Made by a program: the position numbers and the translations under genes
Shown here: positions 22,206 to 32,130 of the stretch, in pieces
How positions within the stretch are numbered: position 1 is the stretch's first letter
Layout of the letters: every line of letters begins with the position of its first letter
The notes under the pieces: generated by a model
Seen by the model: the letters and a program-made list of their open reading frames with translations, nothing else
Database searches by the model: none
Told to the model about the DNA's origin: nothing
Virus record (IMG/VR): IMGVR_UViG_3300005613_000251
Span: 1-32,752 of that record
Strand: one strand, 5' to 3'
Origin: a virus
Length of the DNA stretch: 32,752 nt

Positions 22206-25200
22206 ATGGCTAATATGGAAAGAGTTGTCAACATCATCTTTAAAGGCGAAGCTGCAGGCCTAAGAGGTGTCGTTACAGATATCAACCAAGGTTTGGAGTT
22301 ATTTGAACGTACCTTGGATGCCGTCCTTGAGCCTTTGGCTGCTGTAGCTGAGGGTATTATGGATGTTGATGAGGCTGTAGCTAAGTTTGCTATAACTCTT
22401 GGAACGAAGGCCCTGAACTCTTTCCGTAACTATGAAGATGCCTGTGTGGATTTAAAACGTCTTATGGGCGATCAGATTGATATGTGGGAGGAAGCAGAGG
22501 ACGCAGTCCGTAGGATGGCACGTACCTATGGGGAGACAATGACGGATGTCATGAAAACCGCTGCTGAGTTTAAGCGTGCCGGTTTTGATATGGAACGTAC
22601 CATGAAGATGACTGAGGGTGCGATTCGTATGCTTATCACTGGTAATACTGATCTTGGTACCGCTACCCGCGCCCTTATTCAGATATTTAAAGGTTATGAG
22701 TTTGAAGCTGAGAAGGTCACCGAGGTTGTTGACTCCCTTATCCACACCTCCCTAAACTACGCCACCAATGTTGAGAAGCTTGGTATAGGTGTGTCTGAGA
22801 TATCCCGTATTATGAAGGATATGGGGTACAGTTTCCAGGAAACTATAGGTCACGTTATCCCTATCATTGAGGTCTTCCAATCAGGGGAAGAGGCAGCCAC
22901 TTCTCTTAAAACTGCTTTTGCCAGGTTATCATCAGGTACTGCTCCAGTCTTACGGGCTTTTGATGAGTTAGGTATAAGCTTCCGTGATGATCTTGGTCAT
23001 CTTAAGTCAGGTAAGCGGCTTATGGAAGAGTTCACAGAATCCCTTAAAGATTTGGATAAGGTACAACAGCAATACTATATCAATATCGCTACAGGTATCC
23101 GCCAAGGGCAGAAACTTGTCTTAGTTATGGGCGATATGGAAAAAGTTACTGAGGTTACTGAGACTGCCCAAGAATCTGCTGGAGCCACTCAGGATCAGAT
23201 AAATCAGAAGATGGATACCGCTGCCCGTGTTGCTAAGCAGTATGCAGAGGCCCTTAATGAGTTAGAGAATACGATTGGGGCCAAGATAGACCCTGTTGTA
23301 CGAGAGTTTACAAAATCCTGGACGAATCTCATCCACGTCTTAGAAGGTGAAGTAAGGGTAGGTACTTTTGATGCTTTAAATGAGGCCCTAAATGATACCG
23401 TACAGCGGCTTGATAAGTTTATACAAGAAGTAGCTAATGCTCTCCCTCGTGCGCTCGCTGAGATAGATTGGTCTGAATTAACTCAAGCCTGGGATGATCT
23501 CATGAATACCTTAGAGGACTTCCTCGGTGCTATTGATGTCTCTAAACCCGAGGAGCTTAAAGATGTCCTCCAGTTAGTGGTAGATACTATGGCATCACTT
23601 ATCAAAGTCACAGAAGGCATGTTAGAGCCTTTAGGTGACTTAGGTAGTGATATCATCGATGTTATAGAGGCATTTAATAACCTGTCTGATGAAGAGAAAA
23701 AGAGTATCGGTAATCTGGTAATGCACGCCAAGATATTCCAGGATTTAGGCTTTAAAGTTCGTTGGGCTATGGATGTAATCTCTGAGATGAGCCAGGATAC
23801 ACATACATCGTATAAACGTATGTCAGACTCTGCGGGACAGTGGAAGGACGCGGTAATCAGCTTCTATAACACTGTCATGTTAAAAACAAAGGAGTATGGC
23901 TTAGATCGTATTGAGCGTATGGCTGATGAGCGAGGATGGACGGATGAACTAAAAGCTGAGTATGATGAGCAACTTAAAGCTGTACAGCACTATGCAGAAG
24001 CTTCAGGAAAATCCTATAATGACCTGACAGGTAAACTGGAGCGTAATTGGACTTACTGGGAAGAGGGTCTGGATGGGGTAAATAAGAAACTTGAATCTCA
24101 AGGTAAGAATGTAGAGATAAGTGAGAAGACCTGGAAGGCTTTTGGTGATGCTGCTAAGTATGTCGCTGGTGAGCTGGATGAGATCCCGGATGTAAAGACT
24201 GTGAAGCTTGAGGACTATGATACGATTCAAGAGCTAAGTAGGGAAGCACATGAAGTAGGTGATTACCTATTTGTAGAGATGCCTGATGAGAAGGGTATCC
24301 TTATTACTCCGGAGCTTAAAAAAGGAGAGCTGGAAATACTGGATGAGAAACTTAAAGAACTTCAGACAGATAAAGAGATAGAGGTTATCCTCATTGCTGA
24401 TGAAGCGGCATTAAAAGATGTAGAGGAAAAACTGAAGGAAGCCGCCCCACCTAAAACACAGGTTGAGATCATCCTTGAGGGTATGGATGTACTCAAAAAA
24501 CAACTCAAAGAAGCTGATACTGGTTTTAAAGATGTAACCGGTCCTGATGGTGTTCGTGACGTAAGACTTACCTGGCAAGAAACACAACGTAAGGATCTCA
24601 TGCAGCAACTTAGTGACTTGGAAACTCAGTTAGTGGGCATTGCTAAGGAAGGTGAAGCCCCTGATGCTTGGGAAGTCAACATTTTAGTAGGGAAGTATGA
24701 AGAGGCTAAGGAGACAGTCTCTAGTTTCTTAGAAACCCTTGAAGAGGATTTCCCCCCGGAAAAGAAGGTAGACTTGAAAGTTGAGGTGAATGAAGAAGCT
24801 CTAAGGTATGCTAAAAAGAGGCTGGAAGATGACATACCTGATGAGATAGTAGTAGATATACGCTTAGCTGGTACTGATCAGTTTGAAGCAGAAACAAAGC
24901 GATTTGAGGCTGAAACAAAGCGTGCATCAGAAGCTATCCAGGCACAAGTAGATATCACAGTCGAAAGTATTAAAGCGGAGGCGGAGATGTTCACCTCTAC
25001 TATGGAAAACCTCTCCTCTTCTATAGACTCAACTGCCAGTGCTGCTGCTGATATGTTTGAAAGTTTTGCAGAGTACCTTACTGAGATAGATAAGGGGGCG
25101 GAAGACGCTGATAAAGGCCTAAGCGAGATGGAGGAGCAGGCTGAAGAACTTGAGGCCGCCTTTGAGGATATGTTTGATGAGTGGGGCGACTTTGTAGACA

Positions 25201-26255
25201 GTATTGATGATGCTCTTGACGGTATCGATGAGATGAGGGAACGTCTGGAAGAAATCCCGGATGTCTTGGAAGATATAGCTGAGCGGTTTGCAGAGATCCC
25301 GGACGAAGTAGAGGATATAAACAAACGGTTAGAGGAATTACAAAAACGCTGGGATGATCTTCATGAAGATGAGAGGGACTATGCGAAGGACAAAGAAGAG
25401 CAATTGGAGAAAGAAAAGGAGATGCTGGATGACATCTTCGGGAAAATAACAGACATCAATGAGCTTAAAGAGAAAGAAAAAGAATTAACAGATGAGGAAA
25501 AAGAGATTCTACAGGAAATAAAGGAGCTGGAAAAAGAAAGAAAGCAATTATTAGAGGAACAAGAGGAGCTGGAAAAAGAATGGCAAAAAGCCCTAGAGGA
25601 GCAGCTTGAGATCCAGGAAGACATCCTTGAGAAATACGAAGAGATGAAACAATCCTTAGAAGATATTGGTCTTCTTACTGAAGACTGGAATGATAAGCTT
25701 ACTGTTGCTATGGGTACTCTGGACGATATGGCTGAGCGGCTTGATGAGCTACGGGAGCGTGGGCTTATTGTTGATGCGCAATACGAGGCAGCTAAAAGTA
25801 AACTAAATGAACTCGCTAACTTAATCAGAACCATGCCGGGAATAGACTTAGGTGATCCTTCAACTTGGACTGAGAGTATGAAAAAAGCTATTCAGGAGTT
25901 GGGGTTTGACTTTCAGGAGCTGGCTAAGCAATTTGGTAATACATACGCAGAAGGTGCAGGGTTTGCACAAAGCTACGCTGATGAACTACAGAATATGGTA
26001 CAACAGCAACTCGACATGCAGCGTCATCTTATTAATGCTCAAGTGGATTTAGCGGAAAAGCAAGGAAAACTTGTAGACGCCCGTATCGAGTCAATTAAAC
26101 GAGGGGACGCTGTGATATCTGTAGATGGTGCGGGACTGCAGCCAGAACTTGAAGCCTTTATGTGGAAAATACTAGAAACAATTCAAATACAAGCAAACGC
26201 TGAATACTCTGAATTCCTCTTAGGTTTATCGGGGATGACTACCGTCCAGAAGTAG
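22206..26255 (+). CDS. Tape measure protein
   Basis: 1349 residues, the longest gene, right after the GT frame as in lambda H. Residues 60-350 (AFAITLG-like start, MARTYGETMTDVMKTAAEFKRAGFD, ETIGHVIPIIEVFQSGEEAATSLKTAFARLSSG) match the TP901-type tape measure core domain. Residues 770-1170 are long Glu/Lys/Asp-rich coiled coils (ELEKERKQLLEEQEELEKEW). It sets tail length and is ejected ahead of DNA. By the rule of about 0.15 nm per residue the tail would be about 200 nm. Ribosome site is weak (AGAAGGG). Confidence 0.93.
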   Translation: MANMERVVNIIFKGEAAGLRGVVTDINQGLELFERTLDAVLEPLAAVAEGIMDVDEAVAKFAITLGTKALNSFRNYEDACVDLKRLMGDQIDMWEEAEDAVRRMARTYGETMTDVMKTAAEFKRAGFDMERTMKMTEGAIRMLITGNTDLGTATRALIQIFKGYEFEAEKVTEVVDSLIHTSLNYATNVEKLGIGVSEISRIMKDMGYSFQETIGHVIPIIEVFQSGEEAATSLKTAFARLSSGTAPVLRAFDELGISFRDDLGHLKSGKRLMEEFTESLKDLDKVQQQYYINIATGIRQGQKLVLVMGDMEKVTEVTETAQESAGATQDQINQKMDTAARVAKQYAEALNELENTIGAKIDPVVREFTKSWTNLIHVLEGEVRVGTFDALNEALNDTVQRLDKFIQEVANALPRALAEIDWSELTQAWDDLMNTLEDFLGAIDVSKPEELKDVLQLVVDTMASLIKVTEGMLEPLGDLGSDIIDVIEAFNNLSDEEKKSIGNLVMHAKIFQDLGFKVRWAMDVISEMSQDTHTSYKRMSDSAGQWKDAVISFYNTVMLKTKEYGLDRIERMADERGWTDELKAEYDEQLKAVQHYAEASGKSYNDLTGKLERNWTYWEEGLDGVNKKLESQGKNVEISEKTWKAFGDAAKYVAGELDEIPDVKTVKLEDYDTIQELSREAHEVGDYLFVEMPDEKGILITPELKKGELEILDEKLKELQTDKEIEVILIADEAALKDVEEKLKEAAPPKTQVEIILEGMDVLKKQLKEADTGFKDVTGPDGVRDVRLTWQETQRKDLMQQLSDLETQLVGIAKEGEAPDAWEVNILVGKYEEAKETVSSFLETLEEDFPPEKKVDLKVEVNEEALRYAKKRLEDDIPDEIVVDIRLAGTDQFEAETKRFEAETKRASEAIQAQVDITVESIKAEAEMFTSTMENLSSSIDSTASAAADMFESFAEYLTEIDKGAEDADKGLSEMEEQAEELEAAFEDMFDEWGDFVDSIDDALDGIDEMRERLEEIPDVLEDIAERFAEIPDEVEDINKRLEELQKRWDDLHEDERDYAKDKEEQLEKEKEMLDDIFGKITDINELKEKEKELTDEEKEILQEIKELEKERKQLLEEQEELEKEWQKALEEQLEIQEDILEKYEEMKQSLEDIGLLTEDWNDKLTVAMGTLDDMAERLDELRERGLIVDAQYEAAKSKLNELANLIRTMPGIDLGDPSTWTESMKKAIQELGFDFQELAKQFGNTYAEGAGFAQSYADELQNMVQQQLDMQRHLINAQVDLAEKQGKLVDARIESIKRGDAVISVDGAGLQPELEAFMWKILETIQIQANAEYSEFLLGLSGMTTVQK

Positions 26256-26270
26256 TAAAGGAGGTTATAT

Positions 26271-27278
26271 ATGTTCAATGCAATGGTAAGTCCTACAGAT
26301 AATGCCGCTTTATACTTAGAGTCAACACAAACACAGGCAGGACCGGTAGAGTTGACTGATTTAGGGGATCACCAAACTTTTACATCCGCCGCTGAATTGT
26401 GGTCTAAGAAGACGGGCTATGCCCCACAGATATACCCAAATGGTGTTTCTACAGGGTGTTATGTGTTTAACAGAACTACAAATGATAAAGTTTATGTGTC
26501 TGCCGGTACTGCTTATCAGGGAGGTTTATTAATTGATGTTGCGGCTTTGGAGGTAACGTGTACCAGAACCGCTGATGCGGTAAACCCATGTATCATCACT
26601 TCTGTTGTCATAGACGCGACTGGGGTAGTGAATGTCAACCAAGGGTTAAAGGGAGCAGCATTATCTACAACACGGGGTAATGCCGGTGGTCCCCCGATAC
26701 TAGCTGCCCAAGAAATAGAATTAGGCCAGGTTAAGTATACCTCCGAAACATCCGCACCTGTTGCTGCTGAGGAGATATTCCAATTAGTGGGTGTGCATCG
26801 GGAGAGGTTTGATTTTCCTGGGTGGGAAACATATACAGTTCCTTCTAGGGATGGCACTATTGCTGGAGGTAGTATGCAGTTTGTAGCTGCTTTGGGGGAT
26901 ACACACATAGCTTCCCCCAAACACATCTACGCACACTATGCAGAGCCTAGTTTTACGCAGTTAAACCCTATCTCCAATTTCTCGCCACCTACACGTACTC
27001 ATTCATTAACCAGTGTCCCAATTTACGGTGGTGCGCTCGGTATATGGTCTACCAGTCTAACGCAAGGATCATTTAGTATATACTTAATTAATGGTGTAAG
27101 TGATTGGGTATTTGGATTACAGGATACTATAGCTACACTTAGGTTTTGTCCTGATATGTATGGGGCGTGTATGACAGTACAAGGCATGTGCAGTGTCAAA
27201 GCAACCTTCCCCGCAGGGCAGCTTGCAGTAGCCACTGTTACCCTAACTTGTGTTGATGGTGCTATATTCCCGAGATAA
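26271..27278 (+). CDS. Second tail tube-like protein (paralog 2)
   Basis: 335 residues, ATG behind AAAGGAGG. It aligns along its length with the protein at 20490: TRTADAVNPCIITSVV, GLKGAALS, GNAGGPP, EIELGQVKYTSE, EEIFQLVG, RERFDFPGWE, YAEPSF, YGGALG, NQGSF-type TQGSFSIYL. Position after the tape measure is where distal tail proteins sit, so it may have become the tube's distal cap or the first ring above the tip. Alternatively it forms a mixed tube. Function inferred from paralogy. Confidence 0.75.
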   Translation: MFNAMVSPTDNAALYLESTQTQAGPVELTDLGDHQTFTSAAELWSKKTGYAPQIYPNGVSTGCYVFNRTTNDKVYVSAGTAYQGGLLIDVAALEVTCTRTADAVNPCIITSVVIDATGVVNVNQGLKGAALSTTRGNAGGPPILAAQEIELGQVKYTSETSAPVAAEEIFQLVGVHRERFDFPGWETYTVPSRDGTIAGGSMQFVAALGDTHIASPKHIYAHYAEPSFTQLNPISNFSPPTRTHSLTSVPIYGGALGIWSTSLTQGSFSIYLINGVSDWVFGLQDTIATLRFCPDMYGACMTVQGMCSVKATFPAGQLAVATVTLTCVDGAIFPR

Positions 27279-27290
27279 TAGGGAGGTTAT

Positions 27291-27728
27291 ATGGATATTA
27301 CTGCTGTACTCAATAGTGATGATGTTTATGGGGGTATACCCCAATTAAGTGTTAATAGAGTAGTTATAGCGGGCATAACGGTATACGCTGACCCTACCAA
27401 GTCAACTCTTATTGATATAACACGTGCCCTCAGTATAAGGCGTACACTGGATGGGGGTATGTACATACAGGATTTGGGAGGGGATGAGGTATCCCGTACA
27501 ATAAATGTAAGCACAGAGGTAAGCCTAAAGGTAGCCACTGCGTTACGCCATGCATTTTCTACTAATGGGACTCTTACAGTAACTACTTTAGAGGGGTCCT
27601 TTACTTGTACAGGGGCTACTTTTAGAGATTCTTTTGGGAGAATTGATATGACTTTTACTGTATTGAGCACTGCTGGGTACAGCCTATACAAACAGATTGG
27701 TGCTGCCTACGCTTCAGGAGCTGCCTAA
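27291..27728 (+). CDS. Tail-tip protein, 145 aa, unrecognised
   Basis: ATG 27291 after GGGAGGT; stop TAATG overlaps the following fibre gene. The 145 residues are mostly beta (INVSTEVSLKVATALRHAF, TLTVTTLEGSFTCTGATFRDSFGRIDMTFTVL split around residue 100). Between the second tube paralog and the adhesin it is probably part of the tail tip. Not matched to a lambda protein (M/L) by eye. Confidence 0.6.
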   Translation: MDITAVLNSDDVYGGIPQLSVNRVVIAGITVYADPTKSTLIDITRALSIRRTLDGGMYIQDLGGDEVSRTINVSTEVSLKVATALRHAFSTNGTLTVTTLEGSFTCTGATFRDSFGRIDMTFTVLSTAGYSLYKQIGAAYASGAA

Positions 27729-30700
27729 TGGGGGGCGGCGGCTGGGGTGCCGGTTGGGCTATTGGTGGACATGTACGACCTCCACTATCAGGCCCTTTAA
27801 GTTACTATGATTTTGCTATTCCTCCTACTACTACCACCACTACATCTACCACTACGTCTACATCTACATCTACATCAACCACTACTGCTATCCTATGTAC
27901 TTACAACGACTACTTTGTGGGGCTCACCGACTGGAAAAACACGTACCTGAAGTACGGTACGGAAACAGCGGTCATCTCAGGGAATAAAGTGCGGCTGACA
28001 GTACCGGATCAGGATAGTGCTATTAGAGAGACTTTTAAATACAAACTGGTTGATGGTGACTTTGACTTACGTATCGCAACTTCCAACTATACCCCTAATG
28101 ATATAAACACCGGCCTGATCTTCGAATTTCGTGTATCTGATACTGCAGCTAATAATTTTATAAGCATATGTGGGTATCAATATTATGATTGGGATTTACA
28201 GCGAGCTGTGTATATGATTTATTGTGAAGCTGCAACAGAAAATGGAGTGGCGTCTACGTTATCTACAGGGGTAGTGGATAGTCTTAACCAGAAACTGCGT
28301 CTTATGCGTGTAGGGGATTCCATTGGGGCTTACTACCTTGACAGTGGCACCTGGGTATACCTAACCCATGTAGCCTTTGCTGATGGGAATTCCTTAAACC
28401 AAATCCATGTGGGGGCTTTAGATAAATCAAACCACGGTGGCCGAGTAGACTTTGATGATCTGATCTTTGTAGAAGGGTGTCCTGTAGGGGAGCTTGCCTG
28501 GTGCAATTACGATGACGCCTTTACTGACTTAAACCTGTGGCGTGTACTTAACCAGGTAAACGGAGGGGAAACCTTTACAATAGATGACGGGGCTGTAGAT
28601 ATAGACCTGCCTAATTATTGTAATAGTGGTATAGATACCCAGTTTAGGTATGAGATTACTAATCCTGGCGATATGGTAGCCTTCACAATCAGTATTGAAG
28701 AGTATGATCCTGATCTTGTCTCCCAAGGATTTTGGGCTTATGTGGAATACCGATCTGATGATTCTAAGGATAGAGTACGGGTAGAGTTCTTTTACCAATC
28801 CGATTATGTATATCAAATAAAAACACTGTTTTACTTAAATAACGTACTTGTGGATACTCAGTGGAAAACACTGGCCCATGGTGAGTATGTGAATACTGAG
28901 CTTACCGGTCTTCAATTCTGGAAGGATACAACAGATCCTGGGGACCTTAAGATGTGGGTAAGGTATTTTTCTAATAATTCGGAGGATACATCTGATCATG
29001 TGGCGTCTACATATACGTATGGTGCCAGGGTAGAGAATTTTGCTATCCTGGAGATGGGTGCCAGGGACCAGATGACTAAAGGCGGGAATGTTAAGATAAG
29101 TGATCTTACCTTTAATTATGGCTGTCCTGGTGGAGTAGCAGTATGGACTTCAACGACAACTACATCAACATCAACGTCTACGCTATCAACTACATCTACA
29201 CTGTCTACCACATCCACATCTACCTCTACACACTCAACTACATCCACACTCTCAACTACATCTACAAGCTCCAGTACGAGTTCCACGACAAGCAGTATAT
29301 CAACTACGTCTTCAACGTCAACACTATCAACAAGCTCTACAACTACATCTTCATCTACAACAACCTCTACATCTACCCTGTCAACGACATCCACTTCCTC
29401 ATCTACAACATCTACATCAACCACAACCTCTACAATATCTACATCATCTACTTCAACATCTACTATGAGCACATCCTCTACAGCTTCCACTACATCTACA
29501 CTGTCCAGTACATCCTCTACAGCATCAACTACCTCTACATTATCTACTACATCCTCTACAGCTTCCACTACCTCTACACTAAGTACAACAAGCACAAACA
29601 CCCATACAACAAGCTCTTCGTCCACAGCGTCAACAACCTCGTGTACCTCTTCTACGGCTTCCACTACATCTACATTATCTACTACATCCTCTACATCTAC
29701 TACCAGTTCAACAAACACCACCACAAGTACCTCAACAACTACAACCACAAGTACATCAACTACATCTTCAACATCATCATCATCATCTACGCTGTCTACA
29801 ACGTCTACACTATCCACTACGTCTACGAGTACCTCCACAACTACTTCCACTTCTACATCCTCCTCAACAGCTTCCACCACTTCTACATCTTCATCAACAG
29901 CTTCCACTACAAGTACACTATCAACTATCTCTTCAACATCATCTTCATCCTCAACAGCTTCCACCACTTCTACATCTTCATCCACACTCTCGACAACTTC
30001 CACCGCCCCTCCATGTCAGTATAATGAGGACTTTGACGCGGGTATTGGTGATTGGCGTCCTTTATACTTTAGCACAACTAAAGACACTGCATCTATCTCC
30101 TCTGTTGCTAATAAATTGAGGTGTTCTTTTACCGGTAATACCGGTTGTGGTGTATTAGGTAAGTATACCATACTCGCCCCGGATGGGGATTTTGATATGC
30201 AGGTAGAGGTGCCTTATTGGGACCTTGTAAGCCAGGGTGGTTTCGGGCACATACATATGTATTTTATGTTAAGTGATCATCAAGTATTTGGACAAAACTA
30301 TGTAGCACTACAGGTTGAGTATAATTCATATAATAATAACGTATGGGCAGATTTCAACAGAAATGTAGATGGTAGTTATGCACAGGTAGTAACCAACCAT
30401 TCTATAGGTAATGATCCAACTGAATATAAATTGAGGATTAAGAGGGCTGGAACTGTATTTTATGTTTATGAAACTACCCCTATCAGTAGTGAATCCTGGG
30501 ATTTAATAGGTAGTTATGATCATGCTAACGCCGCTTCTTTAGACAGGATAACAGTAGGGGTTTTCAGTAATGGTTCCACCGCTTCCGGTTTAGCTGATTT
30601 TGATAATTTACTATTCACTTCTGGCTGCCCCGATGGTGCTGTATGGTCCACTACGACAACCACTACAACCTCAACATCTACCTCAACTACATCATCCACA

Positions 30701-30736
30701 CAGACTACAACTACAACCACAGAGCCTCCTCCATAA
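27728..30736 (+). CDS. Tail fibre/adhesin: three lectin-like domains on Ser/Thr linkers, 1002 aa
   Basis: Start by TAATG overlap. Layout: Gly-rich N terminus; short Thr/Ser linker (about residues 34-53); domain 1 (57-251); domain 2 (259-466); Ser/Thr tract (about 472-760); domain 3 (763-967); Thr tail ending EPPP. Each domain begins Cys-x-Tyr-Asn/Asp (CTYNDYF, CNYDDAF, CQYNEDF) and ends with GCP, so each probably closes with an N-to-C disulfide. They resemble the jelly-roll ConA/LamG-like folds of secreted carbohydrate-binding proteins (DFDLRIATS, GRVDFDDLIF). Likely binds sugars on the host or in its mucus. Disulfides imply folding outside a reducing cytoplasm or formation after release. Confidence 0.75.
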   Translation: MGGGGWGAGWAIGGHVRPPLSGPLSYYDFAIPPTTTTTTSTTTSTSTSTSTTTAILCTYNDYFVGLTDWKNTYLKYGTETAVISGNKVRLTVPDQDSAIRETFKYKLVDGDFDLRIATSNYTPNDINTGLIFEFRVSDTAANNFISICGYQYYDWDLQRAVYMIYCEAATENGVASTLSTGVVDSLNQKLRLMRVGDSIGAYYLDSGTWVYLTHVAFADGNSLNQIHVGALDKSNHGGRVDFDDLIFVEGCPVGELAWCNYDDAFTDLNLWRVLNQVNGGETFTIDDGAVDIDLPNYCNSGIDTQFRYEITNPGDMVAFTISIEEYDPDLVSQGFWAYVEYRSDDSKDRVRVEFFYQSDYVYQIKTLFYLNNVLVDTQWKTLAHGEYVNTELTGLQFWKDTTDPGDLKMWVRYFSNNSEDTSDHVASTYTYGARVENFAILEMGARDQMTKGGNVKISDLTFNYGCPGGVAVWTSTTTTSTSTSTLSTTSTLSTTSTSTSTHSTTSTLSTTSTSSSTSSTTSSISTTSSTSTLSTSSTTTSSSTTTSTSTLSTTSTSSSTTSTSTTTSTISTSSTSTSTMSTSSTASTTSTLSSTSSTASTTSTLSTTSSTASTTSTLSTTSTNTHTTSSSSTASTTSCTSSTASTTSTLSTTSSTSTTSSTNTTTSTSTTTTTSTSTTSSTSSSSSTLSTTSTLSTTSTSTSTTTSTSTSSSTASTTSTSSSTASTTSTLSTISSTSSSSSTASTTSTSSSTLSTTSTAPPCQYNEDFDAGIGDWRPLYFSTTKDTASISSVANKLRCSFTGNTGCGVLGKYTILAPDGDFDMQVEVPYWDLVSQGGFGHIHMYFMLSDHQVFGQNYVALQVEYNSYNNNVWADFNRNVDGSYAQVVTNHSIGNDPTEYKLRIKRAGTVFYVYETTPISSESWDLIGSYDHANAASLDRITVGVFSNGSTASGLADFDNLLFTSGCPDGAVWSTTTTTTTSTSTSTTSSTQTTTTTTEPPP
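29143..30003 (+). repeat. Ser/Thr-coding low-complexity tract 2
   Basis: About 860 bases encoding Ser/Thr with rare Ala, Leu, Cys, Asn, His, Met, Ile. A unit STASTTSTLSTTS is repeated three times in a row around 29475-29590 with closely similar DNA. Elsewhere the peptide motifs match tract 1 but codons differ. Shorter tracts of the same kind flank the first domain (about 27827-27887) and end the gene (30649-30720). Confidence 0.95.
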
Positions 30737-30770
30737 TAAAGAGGTCAGGAACGGGATGGTACGATAACGT

Positions 30771-31745
30771 ATGATACAAACAAGCGGTGTATACTTTAAA
30801 AATAGGTACCATAGTAATGTAGGCCCGATAACAACCTTTCACTATACAGCCAGAATGTCCCCCCAACTTAGGTGGAAGCTTTTTGGGTGGACTGATACTG
30901 ACTTTGCTACCGGAGCACAGTGGGCTACAGTACTTGTTTTCTATTATCTTGTCCCCTACATAACTGAGACACTGCAGGTGACCACCCCAGGGGAAAACCT
31001 CCTTGTCCCTGTGTGGGATGCTGACGCTTTAGATTGGACTTATGGCACAGGTGTAAGCTTAACTGCCTACAAATCAATAACAGGGGTACAAATATTTGGT
31101 AATGGCCAAGGACCAATAACAGGGGCAGGAATTACCCGGTACCCGAGAGCCGCTTGTGTGGTTACTGCCATCCGTACTGATATGAGCTATAACAGTGTAA
31201 CCACTACATGGCAAGCACAAGGAGGCGATGATTGGTATTACCCTGTACCTGAAGGGCCTACAGATCCCGGTAATACAGACCAACTTGGTGACTGGTTTGG
31301 CTTGATTGGTACATACCCTACGTGGCCTACCGGTGGAGCCGACATATCTGACGGATCTTATTTACGTAATGGACCAGCCAGTTGGGCTATTAGGGGAAGT
31401 GGCAGGTCTAATGTCTTCCCTGGTGGTTATTGTGATTTTGGTGCAGTGGCGGGTAGAATAGACTCTATAACGGAAACGGCTAATTCTTCCGATGCCTCGG
31501 TTGAGGTCTCTGGATATCATGATATTCGAAACTACAGTGAAGGTGTAGGTGAGCCCTCTACTTTTTACGGAATGTGTAAGGCTATTGGATATGAACAATA
31601 TAAAGGACCTGATGATGCAGAATGGGGTCCATGGGAGGTCTATTGCTTGTGGGAGGATGGACCGGAGGTAGGTACACCCGCTGTATTTGCAGCGCAAGGT
31701 GAAATGGGGGGTATGTTGAACCTCTATAGTGAAGGAGTAACTTAA
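30771..31745 (+). CDS. Tail-tip or fibre-associated protein, 324 aa, unrecognised
   Basis: ATG 30771, no strong ribosome site. 324 residues, Trp-, Gly- and Tyr-rich, beta-type. Segments such as WKLFGWTDTDF, WYYPVPEGPTDPGN and FYGMCKAIGYEQYKGPDD resemble exposed virion proteins, but no family is recognised. It lies between two Ser/Thr-stalk fibre genes, so a baseplate, fibre or receptor role is likely. No signal peptide or catalytic motif seen. Confidence 0.6.
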   Translation: MIQTSGVYFKNRYHSNVGPITTFHYTARMSPQLRWKLFGWTDTDFATGAQWATVLVFYYLVPYITETLQVTTPGENLLVPVWDADALDWTYGTGVSLTAYKSITGVQIFGNGQGPITGAGITRYPRAACVVTAIRTDMSYNSVTTTWQAQGGDDWYYPVPEGPTDPGNTDQLGDWFGLIGTYPTWPTGGADISDGSYLRNGPASWAIRGSGRSNVFPGGYCDFGAVAGRIDSITETANSSDASVEVSGYHDIRNYSEGVGEPSTFYGMCKAIGYEQYKGPDDAEWGPWEVYCLWEDGPEVGTPAVFAAQGEMGGMLNLYSEGVT

Positions 31746-31776
31746 ATATCCTTTGGGGGAAAGAAGGAGAGAAACT

Positions 31777-32118
31777 ATGGCTTTAAAGGAAATAGTAGGA
31801 GAACCAATGGCATTACAGCCTGCTGAGGAAGCTGCACTATCAAGTGCTATTCAAGAAGCAAAGGCCTGTAATGGCATCCGGAATAACCCGGAACTTATGA
31901 AGCTTTTGAGTGATGCAAACTTAAACTCTAAGGATATCCCCGGTGTAGGTAGAATCACAATCCAGACACGAGTTGGCCAAACTAAGGTTAATACTCAGAC
32001 AATCATTGAGTACCTTATTGAGCATGGCGTATCTCCGGAAATAGCCCATGCTGCAGTTGCTGCTGGCAAGTCTACCTTACCTCCAAGGGATATTCTATAC
32101 TTCGAAAACTTAGAATAA
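31777..32118 (+). CDS. Hypothetical protein, 113 aa
   Basis: Start ATG 31777 (MALKEIVGEPM) is chosen because AAGGAGAG precedes it; a TTG at 31753 would add eight residues coded by the ribosome site itself. The product is helical with acidic and Ala-rich segments (AEEAALSSAIQEAKAC, YLIEHGVSPEIAHAAVAAGKS). Lies between two fibre-type genes; could be a fibre assembly chaperone, but no motif proves this. Confidence 0.6.
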   Translation: MALKEIVGEPMALQPAEEAALSSAIQEAKACNGIRNNPELMKLLSDANLNSKDIPGVGRITIQTRVGQTKVNTQTIIEYLIEHGVSPEIAHAAVAAGKSTLPPRDILYFENLE

Positions 32119-32130
32119 GGGGGTGTTTAG

